A DNA stretch of 47,367 nucleotides, taken from an uncultured Prevotellaceae bacterium. GTDB lineage: Bacteria > Bacteroidota > Bacteroidia > Bacteroidales > Bacteroidaceae. The notes beneath the pieces are model-generated. The model did not search any database and had not been told where the DNA came from. It worked only from the letters and a program-made list of their open reading frames with translations. Where the stretch lies: the NCBI GenBank assembly GCA_946406555.1, contig CAMJLB010000005.1, positions 1 to 47,367 of the forward strand. Reading direction: 5' to 3'. Position numbers and translations under genes: made by a program. Shown piece after piece: positions 15,050-23,949 of the stretch. Numbering within the stretch: position 1 is the stretch's first letter; each line of letters opens with the position of its first letter.

Positions 15050-17521
15050 CTATTCGTGCACCTTGCCGTAGGTGGGATACAGATACCAGTTGGTGGCATT
15101 GTAGTGGTTGGTGGCCCATGCATCGAAGGCATTGCCGTTGGCCAGGGCGTGCGAGCCGTCGAAGGCCTCGCTGATGCTGGTGCCCTCCAACGGATACTTG
15201 AAGCCGTTTGCCGGCACGCAGAGCGCCCAGGGAATGTTGTTGTTGTAGAGCCCCTTCCGCCCGGTGGCATAGTCGGCCAGCACCTCGTCGGTCTTCCAGG
15301 GCAGTGTGTGCACTTCCCAGAACGCGCCATTATAGCTCTCCAGGATAAACACGTCGAGGCAGTCTTGCGTGAAGCGTTTTGCGGCCTCGTCGTTGTTCAG
15401 CTTCAGCTCGAACACCATTGTGCGCGGCTCCTCGTTGTTCACGCCGACGAGTTTCTGGCTGTTGCGCTCGGTGGTGTTGATGTATATGTTGTTCACCATG
15501 CCGTTCACCTGTTCCTTTCTCATGGCCCAGTGTGCATTTTCGAAGAGGTTCAGCACCACGCAGTTCTTGCTGCCCTCGCTCTTCATGTCGTCGGGTATCG
15601 TCGGCTCGTCGTTCTTTATCACGCGGTAGCTCTCGGGCAGCCCGCTGTTGATGCCGTCTCTTCCCTTGGTCGTCACGGGCGCAGCCAGGTCGGTGGGCTT
15701 CACGCCGGTGAGCCTGATGGCGGCGGCAATCTGCTTGGTGGTGCCCACGGCGTCGAGCGACACGGTCAGCCTGACGGTGCGCCCGCACAGTTCGGGGTGC
15801 ACGGTGATTACCGCGTCGTTGTAGTCGTAGTCGCCGAAGTCTGGGAAATTGTCTTCAAACAGATATTTGTATCCCATTGGGGTCTCCGTGGGTTTGCTCA
15901 GCCGCTTCTTCTGCTGCGCCTCGTCGTTGTTGTAGCCCGGTCCGGTGGTGGCGCCTGCCGGAATGCTGATGAAGGCCGGTGCCGATGCCTCGCTCACGTA
16001 TTTGTATTCCGATGCCCTGACGATGCTGAGCATCGAGCGCGCATCGTCGCGTATGATCAGCTGCCCGTTCTGGTCGTAGCTTTCGGCATAGTTCCAGTCT
16101 AAGTAGATGCAGCCGCGGTCGGTATAATGCTTGGCCAGCCAGACGCGGTCGGTGTTGGTATACTCGTTGTTCTTGTCCTGGTTGACGTATATCTTCCCCA
16201 CGAAGTAGATGCGGTTGGCCTTGATGATGGCAAAGTCGCTCGTGCGCATCGAGCCGAAGAAGCAGGTGTTGTCTACATACAGGTGGTTGGCCTGCAGCAT
16301 GCTCTTGTTGTATAGGTAGTTGTTGTTCTGGCCGAAGCGTGCCTTGCCCTCCACGTCCATGCGGCTGTTCTCCAGGAGTGTGAGCTGCCCTATGGCGGCA
16401 TCGCCGGTAAACTGCCAGTAGCCGCCGTTCACCATGGCCGCGCTGCCCAGGCTGGGGCGGTTGCCGCCGGCCGTGATGGTGCCGTAGTTGATGATCATGG
16501 GCTTGCCCGTGGCTGGCGGGTTGGTCAGCGTGGTGAGGTTGATGCTGCCGCAGTTGTATAGGTTGCTGCCATTGAGCGAGAGCTCTCCGCCGGCGATGTC
16601 TCCCGCATTATAGCAGAGCGACCCCTGGCTCGTGCTGAGCGTGGCGTTGCTGGCTATCTTGATGCTGCCGCCCGGCAGCACCACAAAGCGCCCGCCGTTT
16701 ATCGCCGTGCTTCCTTCCACCGCCAGTTCGCCGCCATTGGCCACCACCATCGTCACATTGTTCAGTATGTTGCCGTTCAGCCTTGCCGTTCCTTCTATGT
16801 AGAGCACGGCATCGTTCACCGCGCCGCTCTGTGCCTGCATGCCGAAGCGCTTCCCCAGCTCGGTGCCGGCCTCCACGCGGTAGTGCCGCCCGTCGCCCTT
16901 GCCTGTTGAGGCTGTGCTCATCAAGGTGCCCTCCTGCGGCAGGTCGGCATCGCTCACGGCGGCATACTGCTGCATCTCCTCCAGACTGATGTGCTGCATG
17001 TTGGCTGTTTCCCCCTTTATGTCGGTGGTGGGGTTCAGGTAGTCGTCCTGCGAGTGATGGTAGTCGGGCTGCTGAGGGTCGCTGCCGGCTTGTGCCTCCG
17101 TTCCCCCGAAGCTCAGCTCTATCTGTTTGTTCACCGTATTGATGGGCTGCACCACACGGTGCCCCAGTTCGTCGAAGATGCCGACGTAGAGCAGCGACTG
17201 GCCTATGGGGTAGCTGTAGGCGGCATGCAGTTGCTGTCCGCTCGTCACCGTGTCGGTGTAGAGGTACACGTTGGAACCCACCGTGGCCGGGTTCTTCGTG
17301 TAGATGCCCACCTTGTAGCGTTGCCCGCTCTCGCCGCCCACGCTGATGTGGGCCTCGGCCTTTTCCATCGTGGCCCACGTCTGCCACTCGTCGATATAGT
17401 CTACCGGGAATTTCTTGGTCACCACCTCTTTATATACCTCGGGGTCGAACATTTCCTTGTTGCACCCTGCGGCCAGGAGGCCCAGCAGTGGCAGTGCCCA
17501 AATGGTGTGTCGTTTCATCAT
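15050..17521 (-). CDS. LruC domain lipoprotein
   Basis: This 823-residue surface-type lipoprotein has lipobox LAAGC in MKRHTIWALPLLGLLAAGC. An N-terminal beta domain, a long Gly/Asn-rich repetitive region likely to form a beta-helix or beta-solenoid (about residues 225-450), and a C-terminal LruC domain (about 545-820) follow. The LruC part shows FPDFGDYDYNDAVITV, a Ca-binding-like Asp/Asn cluster, FWEVHTLPW, and the typical NNIPWALCVPANGFKYPLEG ending. LruC was named for a Leptospira protein; its role is unknown. It diverges from a related 722-residue lipoprotein and converges with the glycoside hydrolase. An ATG one codon later (17518) is equally possible. Confidence 0.82.
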   Translation of the reverse strand: MMKRHTIWALPLLGLLAAGCNKEMFDPEVYKEVVTKKFPVDYIDEWQTWATMEKAEAHISVGGESGQRYKVGIYTKNPATVGSNVYLYTDTVTSGQQLHAAYSYPIGQSLLYVGIFDELGHRVVQPINTVNKQIELSFGGTEAQAGSDPQQPDYHHSQDDYLNPTTDIKGETANMQHISLEEMQQYAAVSDADLPQEGTLMSTASTGKGDGRHYRVEAGTELGKRFGMQAQSGAVNDAVLYIEGTARLNGNILNNVTMVVANGGELAVEGSTAINGGRFVVLPGGSIKIASNATLSTSQGSLCYNAGDIAGGELSLNGSNLYNCGSINLTTLTNPPATGKPMIINYGTITAGGNRPSLGSAAMVNGGYWQFTGDAAIGQLTLLENSRMDVEGKARFGQNNNYLYNKSMLQANHLYVDNTCFFGSMRTSDFAIIKANRIYFVGKIYVNQDKNNEYTNTDRVWLAKHYTDRGCIYLDWNYAESYDQNGQLIIRDDARSMLSIVRASEYKYVSEASAPAFISIPAGATTGPGYNNDEAQQKKRLSKPTETPMGYKYLFEDNFPDFGDYDYNDAVITVHPELCGRTVRLTVSLDAVGTTKQIAAAIRLTGVKPTDLAAPVTTKGRDGINSGLPESYRVIKNDEPTIPDDMKSEGSKNCVVLNLFENAHWAMRKEQVNGMVNNIYINTTERNSQKLVGVNNEEPRTMVFELKLNNDEAAKRFTQDCLDVFILESYNGAFWEVHTLPWKTDEVLADYATGRKGLYNNNIPWALCVPANGFKYPLEGTSISEAFDGSHALANGNAFDAWATNHYNATNWYLYPTYGKVHE

Positions 17522-17555
17522 CTTTGTCCTGTTTTGGTATCTTACATTTACGATG

Positions 17556-17563
17556 CAAATTTA
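17556..17563 (-). promoter_or_regulatory. Probable -7 element of LruC lipoprotein gene
   Basis: The reverse strand reads TAAATTTG about 35 nt before the ATG. Confidence 0.5.
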
Positions 17564-17691
17564 TGTATTTTTTTTCATCTTGCCATCTGTTCGGTATTGT
17601 TTTATTTTTCATTTTGTATATTATGTTTAAAAATATTCGGTGTTTAACAGATTTTAACTACTGATTGGCTATAACATATTTCAATTTTTTT

Positions 17692-17699
17692 TAAATTTG
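17692..17699 (+). promoter_or_regulatory. Probable -7 element of the divergent lipoprotein gene
   Basis: TAAATTTG lies 67 nt before the ATG at 17767, within an AT-rich, 245-bp divergent region. The -33 element is unclear. Confidence 0.5.
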
Positions 17700-17766
17700 C
17701 AAGCGGAATTAAATTTTTTTGAAGCGCGATAATCCGGACTATTCGAATTGTTTATAATTTATATTT

Positions 17767-19935
17767 ATGTTTATGAAAAAGTATTTGATGGGTGCAGCGG
17801 CCCTTGCTTTGTTGGCTACCAGCTGCACAAAAGACCTTTACGAAGGCGAAACCAACTCTAAGCCGGTACAGTCGGTAGAGCAACAGTACAACGATGCTTT
17901 CGTGCGCGTGTTTGGCCAGCCCGATGCCAACCAGACGTGGGGCTTTGGCAATCCTGCCGGGGCGCGTATGACCCGTAGCATGACCTCTCCCGAGGTGCAG
18001 GGCATTGTGCAGCCTTACAACGAGGCTTGGGTGGCCAACTACCTGACAACGGCCAAGGAGCCAGATCAGACCAACACGTCGGATAACTACGACAACAGTA
18101 CCTATGCCATCAATTATGGAGCGGGAGGCCCTAACAGCATTGATTGGGAAAATGCTGAACAGGTGGCCGAGCGCGAAAAATTCTTTGCCATGTCGTTTGA
18201 GGAGCAGATAGCCTATGCCTTGGCTAACCATCCCAGTTGGATAGTGTATAAAGCCGATGAGACCTATGTCACCAACTTCAAGATTACCGGCACATACAAT
18301 GGCGATATTAGTGTGGCAGGTTCTGAGGGCATTACCGACAGTGGCACGCTGAGCCATGCCGAGCGCACCATTGTCGTTACCGGCACCTGGAATATGACCG
18401 TAGACCAGCGCATTGGCAGCCTGGGCAAGATTATCATTGCCAAAGGCGGCACGGTGAACGTGGTGAGTGGCAAGACCTTAAACATGGTCAACCAGGCTCG
18501 CTTGGTGGTGCTCCCTGGCGGCAAGCTGACGGGCGAAGGCAAGGTTGAGGTGAATAATGGCAACGCCGCAGGACAGGAGAACTATAATGGTGGTACCATC
18601 GACGTGGCCGTGTTCAACAATAACTTCGGCAAGTTCTATAACTACGGTAAGTTCCTCGTCAACGAATATCAGGGTGGTGCAAAGGAGAGCAATTTCTACA
18701 ACCACAGCCTGGTGGCTGTCGACCACTTTGGCGGCAGCACTGCCAATGCCCGCATTTTCAACAACTGCCAGTTCTATGTGAAGAACAATGCCCGCATTCG
18801 CAATTACGAGGGTGTGATGGGTTCTGCCCTGATTGTCGGTGGCCAGCTCATGTTCAGCAGCAGCGAGGACGGTACCACTACGCCTACTTATGTGGGCCTT
18901 GCCGCTGGTGCTCTTGTGCAGGCCGGTACGCTCTACAACAATGGCACGTCTTGGGTTGGCCCCACAGAGGGAGGCTATGCCGTGTTGAGCATCGGTAAGT
19001 TCGATTATATGAACTGGCAGCAGGATGCTCCCCAGGATGGTGGCTACTTTGCCAACAACATCTATCTCGTGGCCGACGATCTGAGCAATGTTCCCGATGG
19101 CAACGGCTATCATCAGACCGATCCCAGCGATGCCTACAACCACTCGCTCTCCATCGCCGAGTATAAGTTTAAGAATATCGTGGCAAACGCCGTGGGTAAT
19201 GGCAACGTGACCATTGCCGAAAAGGGCTACTACGAGGTGATTCCCGCCGACAACGACTTCGTGCTTGGTGAGGCTGGCTGCACACCGGGCTTCAAGATTA
19301 AAAAGGACGACGACCCCAACCCCGAGGTGCTTCCCTCACTGCACGTGATGGCCGAGGATCTGAGCGCATCGGAGGCCAGCGACTTCGATTTCAACGATGT
19401 GGTGATGGACGTGTTCTATGTCGACGCAACCACCGTGAGAATCGAGCTGCTCGCCGCTGGCGGCACGCTGCCCCTGCGCATCAACGAGGATAACAACTGG
19501 GAGGTACACACGCTCTTCCAGGTGCCCGTCACCTGCATGGTCAACACCGGTACGAAGCATCACGTGGCCCGTGCCCCCTACACCCAGTATGAGCTGAAAG
19601 ACTATGTGCCCCTCACCCTCACCGGCAAGACTTGGAGCAAGGATCAGGACGAGTTTGCCGCTCAGGTGCGCGACCAGATAAAGCTCGAGGTGCAGAAGGA
19701 AGACCCCATGACTGGCGAGCAGAAGTGGTATGAGATTACCGCTACCCAGGGCGAGCCTGCCGGCAAGATTGCCACGCCGGTGAACATCTACATGGAGCAG
19801 AACGAATGGTACAAGTATCAGCAGGTAGCCTGGGCACAGTATCGCTGGGCATGGGAGAAGCAGAACATTGGCAGCCTCTTTGGCCAGTGGGTGAGCGACC
19901 CAAGCGTGAAGTGGTACACTGTCAAGGAAGACTGA
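17767..19935 (+). CDS. LruC-related repetitive surface lipoprotein
   Basis: This 722-residue lipoprotein has lipobox LATSC in MKKYLMGAAALALLATSC. The N-terminal segment includes VFGQPDANQTWGFGNPA. A Gly/Asn-rich beta-solenoid-like region spans about residues 165-400 (many short strands such as ARLVVLPGGKLTGEGKVEV). A C-terminal domain carries SDFDFNDVVMDVFYVD and NNWEVHTLFQVP. These two motifs parallel DYDYNDAVITV and FWEVHTL in the divergent LruC protein, so the two look like diverged paralogues. Surface display and Ca2+-dependent folding are inferred. A strong hairpin terminator lies 44 nt after the stop. The start may also be the ATG at 17773. Confidence 0.75.
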   Translation: MFMKKYLMGAAALALLATSCTKDLYEGETNSKPVQSVEQQYNDAFVRVFGQPDANQTWGFGNPAGARMTRSMTSPEVQGIVQPYNEAWVANYLTTAKEPDQTNTSDNYDNSTYAINYGAGGPNSIDWENAEQVAEREKFFAMSFEEQIAYALANHPSWIVYKADETYVTNFKITGTYNGDISVAGSEGITDSGTLSHAERTIVVTGTWNMTVDQRIGSLGKIIIAKGGTVNVVSGKTLNMVNQARLVVLPGGKLTGEGKVEVNNGNAAGQENYNGGTIDVAVFNNNFGKFYNYGKFLVNEYQGGAKESNFYNHSLVAVDHFGGSTANARIFNNCQFYVKNNARIRNYEGVMGSALIVGGQLMFSSSEDGTTTPTYVGLAAGALVQAGTLYNNGTSWVGPTEGGYAVLSIGKFDYMNWQQDAPQDGGYFANNIYLVADDLSNVPDGNGYHQTDPSDAYNHSLSIAEYKFKNIVANAVGNGNVTIAEKGYYEVIPADNDFVLGEAGCTPGFKIKKDDDPNPEVLPSLHVMAEDLSASEASDFDFNDVVMDVFYVDATTVRIELLAAGGTLPLRINEDNNWEVHTLFQVPVTCMVNTGTKHHVARAPYTQYELKDYVPLTLTGKTWSKDQDEFAAQVRDQIKLEVQKEDPMTGEQKWYEITATQGEPAGKIATPVNIYMEQNEWYKYQQVAWAQYRWAWEKQNIGSLFGQWVSDPSVKWYTVKED

Positions 19936-19978
19936 TTGACAATTCATCAAATACTATTTTTTCAGATTGTTTAGTTGA

Positions 19979-20010
19979 GGGGTGTCCGTGTGAACGGATG
20001 CCCCTTTCTT
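19979..20010 (+). terminator. Terminator after the repetitive lipoprotein
   Basis: GGGGTGTCCGT pairs with ACGGATGCCCC over 11 bp, including two G-U pairs, around a GTGA (GNRA) loop, followed by TTTCTT. Confidence 0.75.
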
Positions 20011-20131
20011 ATGCCCTCCTTTGCCCTCCTTCGCCTTTCTTTCCCCCTCGCCTTTCCTTCTTCGCCCTCCTGCTTGCATAAAGATACAGGCCGTTTTTTC
20101 GATAATCAAGACATTTCATTTTTTCATTCTG

Positions 20132-20154
20132 GCTCGCCGGGAACGCCGGCGGGC
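20132..20154. repeat. GC-rich hairpin
   Basis: GCTCGCCGG-GAACG-CCGGCGGGC forms a 9-bp stem with one wobble pair, directly after an AT-rich tract. Confidence 0.5.
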
Positions 20155-20261
20155 ATGCCTCGCAGGGTGGCCGAAGGCTCGTGGCAATGCCGTTCAGTAC
20201 GTTTTGCACGGTCGCCCGCAGTCACCGGCGTCGCCGTTTAGGCTCCGTTGGGGCTCAAAGT

Positions 20262-20336
20262 AGCCTCGATTGCATCGCGATTCAGGCTGAATTGCATCGC
20301 AATCGAGGCTGTATTGCACCCTCATTCAGCCTGAAT
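20262..20336. repeat. Nested palindrome cluster
   Basis: AGCCTCGATTGC (20262) and GCAATCGAGGCT (20299) are perfect inverted repeats. ATTCAGGCTGAAT (20280) and ATTCAGCCTGAAT (20324) are reverse complements of each other and each is itself nearly palindromic. The motif GAATTGCA recurs. Several alternative hairpins are possible. Confidence 0.75.
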
Positions 20337-20785
20337 TGCAACGTTGCTTTTTATTTGATTTTTAATGTGTTGATATTCAGTACGTTGTGAACATCGCTGA
20401 GAATCGGAAATTCCCAATAATCTTTTTTCTGATTCGAAATTTTAAAAATACAGCGCTGTTCAGCTCTCTGTCGTTGTATAAATATTCTGCTTTTTCTGGA
20501 TTTATAATCATAAAACCTTTTATTTCTCTTTATAAACAATAAGTGTACAGTTTTTCGTCACAGAGGTCAATAGTTCTTTATTGTCATTTTCGTTAGTCAT
20601 GATACCTGCAAATTAATTTGGACATGTAGTACTTTTTTCCCCTTTTTGTTTGTAAATATAATTTGTTTTGGAATTGTAAACATCAGAAAGACAGTTGTTT
20701 GCGAAGTAAAAAGTCGAAAGTTGAAATGTTTTGTACATAGTGTAATTATTAACGATAATTAAGAATAAGTTTTTCGATTTTTTCG

Positions 20786-20793
20786 TATATTTG
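20786..20793 (+). promoter_or_regulatory. Probable -7 element of TPR hybrid kinase
   Basis: TATATTTG matches TAnnTTTG, 39 nt before the chosen ATG. Confidence 0.5.
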
Positions 20794-20832
20794 TAACCAA
20801 AATCACCAATAATCCTTAACCGTTTGCATGAA

Positions 20833-23667
20833 ATGGGATTTGGACAGCTTTTGAACCGCTTTACCAGTGCAATGCTTATATGCATTCTCTTGGTAGCCTG
20901 TAGCAGTCATTCTTCTACAGATGCGCTGGCTTTTTCTCCACAAAAGCGCGATTCCATCGAGCGTCGGCTGTCTGGTGTCCACGACAACGACTCGCTCATG
21001 CAGCTTATCAACGACTACCGCAAGTCGGGCGATGCGCTGGGCCAGATTGTGGGACTGCGCCATCTGGGGCAGCTCTGCCGCGATCAGAGCCAGTTTCAGT
21101 GGGCCATCAAGCATCATCAGGAAGGGCTCGACCTCGCTCGCGAAGTGCGCGACACCGACGAAATCATCAAGGCGCTGAACAACCTGGGCACCAACCACCG
21201 GCGCTTAGGCACGCTGACCGAGGCCGCTGAGTGCCATCTGCAAGCCTATCAGCTTTGTTTGGAGTTAGGCGACGGCGGGCTCGACAAGAGCGTGGTGGCC
21301 CTCAACGGACTGGGCAATGTCTACCTCACCATGGGCAACTATCAGGTGGCCGACAGCCTGTTCAGAATCTCGCTCAAGGGCGAGCAGGATTTGGGCAACG
21401 TGCGGGGGCAGGCCATCAACATGGCCAACCTGGGCAGCATCAAGGAGGCGCAAGGGCAGACAGACTCGGCATGGACCTATTACCGCGAGTCGCTCAGGCT
21501 CAACGAGCTGTGCCAGTGCCGGCTGGGGCTTTCGCTCTGCCATAACCATTTCGGACGGCTGTACGAGCGGGAAGGCAATCTCGACATGGCCCTGCAGGAG
21601 TATCAGACCGCATTCGACATACTCACCGGTAGTTCCGACGAGTGGCACCGGCTGGAATCGGGACTCAACATCGTGCGACTACTTATAAATAAGGGGGAAC
21701 TCGACGAGGCGGGACAATGGCTCGAAAGAGGCGAAAAAGCCGTGCAGCGCACTGGTTCGCTGGAGCATCAAGCCAGCATTCAGCATCTGTACTGCGAGTA
21801 CTTTAAGAAACGCGGCGAGGCATGGAAGGCACTCGACCACTATATCGTGGGCGAAGAGCTGCGCGACAGCCTGATAGGCTTGAAAAAGGTGATGCAGATA
21901 CAGAACGCACGCCTGAAGGTGGAGCGCGAGCGCCGCATGGCCGAGGTGAAGCTGGCCGAGGAGAAGCTGCAGCTGGAGCGCGACACGCGCGATGTGATGC
22001 GGCTCGTCTTCGCACTGCTCTTCTTGCTGGCCGTGGCCGTGGCCTGCGGCCTTTGGTATGTGCTCCACGTGAGAACCGTGAAACAACGCCTGCTGAGAAA
22101 GACCGCCATGGCACGCGAGCAGTTCTTCACCAACGTCACCCACGAGTTCCGCACGCCCCTCACCGTCATCCTCGGTCTGGGCCACCAGCTGCAAGACGAC
22201 AGCATCGAAGACCTGAGCAAGGTGCGGTCGGCGGCAAAGATGATCGTCAGACAGGGCGACGCCTTGCTCGAGCTCATCAACCAGCTGCTCGAGGTGTCGA
22301 AGGTGCGATCGGCACTGGGCGAGGCCAACTGGCGGCGCGGCAACCTGGTAAGTTTCGTCGCCATGGTCATAGATAACTGTCAGCCGCTGGCCGAGGCCAA
22401 GCGCATAGAACTGACCTACAACCACTCGCTCACGGCCATCTACATGGACTTCGTGCCCGATTACATCGTGAAAATCGTGGCCAACCTCGTGGGCAATGCC
22501 ATCAAGTTCACACCCTCGTATGGCAAGGTCTGCGTCACGCTCGAGCAGACCGCCGGCAACCGGGTGAAGCTGCAGGTCGACGACACCGGCTGCGGCATCG
22601 CTCCCGAGTCTCTGCCGCAGATATTCGATGCCTTCTATCAGGAGCACCCCCATACGGGAAACCTCGGCACGGGCATAGGGCTGTCGCTCGTGCAGATGTT
22701 GACACAGGCCATGCACGGGCAGGTGACCGCCGAGAGCATACTCGGGCAGGGCAGCACCTTCACCGTGGTGCTGCCCAAGAAGGGGCCGCAGCAGGCCAGG
22801 CCGCTGGAAGAGATGAGCACCACCGGCCTCATGATAGATGCAGCAGGAGGCGCGCTGACCGAAGCCGCCGAGCCGCTGCCACTGCCGCAGGCAGCGGTCA
22901 CGGCAAAGACTGCAGACACCATTCTCATCGTAGAAGACCATCAGGACATTGCAAGATACATAGGCATGCATCTTACCCGCTACAACCTTATTTATGCGCG
23001 CAGCGGAGCCGAGGCACTGGAAAAGGCCACCGAGACCATGCCGCACCTGGTGGTGACCGACCTGATGATGCCAGGAGAGGTAGACGGGCTCGAGCTATGC
23101 CGGCGACTGCGAGGCTCGGAGCTGCTGAACCACATCCCCATCATCGTGATTACTGCAAAAACCAGCGACGAGGCGCGAGTGAGCTGCCTTAGGGCAGGAG
23201 CCGATGCCTATCTGGTGAAACCGTTCAATGCCGACGAACTCATCGTGCGGGTCGAGAAGCTGCTGGAGCGACAGCAGCTCATGCGCACCAAGTTCGTAGG
23301 CCCCCTCGACGACGAACAGTCCGACAAACCGTTATCGGTGCAAGACCGGCAGTTCATGAACAAACTCATCGACAGCATCTACCTGCTCATGAAGCAGGGC
23401 GATGCCGATGTGGAATCGCTGGCCGAACGCATGGCCATGACAAAGCCGCAGCTCAACCGCAGGCTCATGGCCATCACCGGGCAGAACACTTCTTCGTATA
23501 TGATGCGTGTCAGGCTGTCGAGAGCCAAGCGCCTGCTGAAGGCCGACGTGCTCATGCCTATCGGCGACGTGGCGCAGCGCTGCGGATTCGACGATGTCAC
23601 CTACTTCAGTCGTATCTTCAAGCAGACCTTCGACATGACACCATCGCAATATCGTAAACAAAGCTAA
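20833..23667 (+). CDS. TPR hybrid histidine kinase with receiver and AraC output
   Basis: This 944-residue one-protein two-component system has an N-terminal hydrophobic segment ending LLVACSS (a lipobox-like LVAC). TPR-type repeats (about residues 60-330) and a coiled linker follow, then a membrane helix (about 390-413). The HisKA domain (NVTHEFRTPLTVIL, His437), HATPase domain (NLVGNAIKFTP, DDTGCGI, GTGIGLSLV), receiver (VVTDLMMPG, Asp743) and C-terminal AraC-type HTH come next. The sensor part would lie outside the cytoplasmic membrane and the HTH inside. The target genes are unknown. The ORF track begins at a TTG three codons earlier; I prefer the ATG. A small HTH gene follows by 24 nt. 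Confidence 0.92.
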   Translation: MGFGQLLNRFTSAMLICILLVACSSHSSTDALAFSPQKRDSIERRLSGVHDNDSLMQLINDYRKSGDALGQIVGLRHLGQLCRDQSQFQWAIKHHQEGLDLAREVRDTDEIIKALNNLGTNHRRLGTLTEAAECHLQAYQLCLELGDGGLDKSVVALNGLGNVYLTMGNYQVADSLFRISLKGEQDLGNVRGQAINMANLGSIKEAQGQTDSAWTYYRESLRLNELCQCRLGLSLCHNHFGRLYEREGNLDMALQEYQTAFDILTGSSDEWHRLESGLNIVRLLINKGELDEAGQWLERGEKAVQRTGSLEHQASIQHLYCEYFKKRGEAWKALDHYIVGEELRDSLIGLKKVMQIQNARLKVERERRMAEVKLAEEKLQLERDTRDVMRLVFALLFLLAVAVACGLWYVLHVRTVKQRLLRKTAMAREQFFTNVTHEFRTPLTVILGLGHQLQDDSIEDLSKVRSAAKMIVRQGDALLELINQLLEVSKVRSALGEANWRRGNLVSFVAMVIDNCQPLAEAKRIELTYNHSLTAIYMDFVPDYIVKIVANLVGNAIKFTPSYGKVCVTLEQTAGNRVKLQVDDTGCGIAPESLPQIFDAFYQEHPHTGNLGTGIGLSLVQMLTQAMHGQVTAESILGQGSTFTVVLPKKGPQQARPLEEMSTTGLMIDAAGGALTEAAEPLPLPQAAVTAKTADTILIVEDHQDIARYIGMHLTRYNLIYARSGAEALEKATETMPHLVVTDLMMPGEVDGLELCRRLRGSELLNHIPIIVITAKTSDEARVSCLRAGADAYLVKPFNADELIVRVEKLLERQQLMRTKFVGPLDDEQSDKPLSVQDRQFMNKLIDSIYLLMKQGDADVESLAERMAMTKPQLNRRLMAITGQNTSSYMMRVRLSRAKRLLKADVLMPIGDVAQRCGFDDVTYFSRIFKQTFDMTPSQYRKQS

Positions 23668-23691
23668 AAAACATTTAAAAAGAGAACTACT

Positions 23692-23901
23692 ATGCACATC
23701 GGAACCAGAATCAAGGAAATCATGGAGCAGAAGCACCGCTCCGTGGTGTGGGTGGCCCGACAGATAGACTGCGAGCGCACCAACGTCTACAACATCTTCG
23801 CACGGCAGGACATCAACACCAGCCTGCTGCGACAGCTGAGCATCATTCTCGACCACGACTTCTTCAAGGAACTCTCGAAGGATACGTTCAAGAAAAATTG
23901 A
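23692..23901 (+). CDS. Small XRE-like helix-turn-helix protein
   Basis: This 69-residue protein begins MHIGTRIKEIMEQKHRS and contains a plausible HTH (VVWVARQIDCERTNVYNIFARQ), then LLRQLSIILDHDFF. It looks like a minimal Cro/XRE-type DNA-binding domain with no partner domain. It lies 24 nt after the TPR hybrid kinase and is probably cotranscribed with it. It may act in the same circuit or regulate the operon; this is inferred from position only. Confidence 0.75.
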   Translation: MHIGTRIKEIMEQKHRSVVWVARQIDCERTNVYNIFARQDINTSLLRQLSIILDHDFFKELSKDTFKKN

Positions 23902-23933
23902 GCCAAAACAGCACGTTTCTCAATTTTATTGTG

Positions 23934-23941
23934 TATCTTTG
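23934..23941 (+). promoter_or_regulatory. coaD -7 element, near-leaderless arrangement
   Basis: TATCTTTG is followed by only eight bases (CTCCCGAA) and then the coaD ATG. With normal spacing the mRNA leader would be a few nucleotides at most. The ORF-track start at 23929 would include the promoter and is rejected. Confidence 0.55.
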
Positions 23942-23949
23942 CTCCCGAA

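Larger units (their letters stand above)
19936..20785. other. Long intergenic gap (about 0.9 kb to the next gene)
   Basis: No intact gene is supported. In order it holds a terminator (19979), a pyrimidine-rich tract (20010-20080), a GC-rich hairpin (20132-20154), a palindrome cluster (20262-20336) and a strongly AT-rich stretch (20340-20823). The AT-rich part carries two adjacent short minus-strand reading frames in different frames (20520-20600, 26 aa; 20377-20511, 44 aa) that could be remnants of one small gene. Confidence 0.6.

Noticed and set aside
15050-19935. SusC/SusD polysaccharide utilisation locus
   Set aside because: No TonB-dependent transporter or SusD-like gene occurs; the lipoproteins are LruC-type.
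20021-20263. Short plus-strand ORFs in the pyrimidine-rich gap
   Set aside because: They have low-complexity Ser/Pro/Phe products, no promoter or family resemblance, and overlap hairpins.
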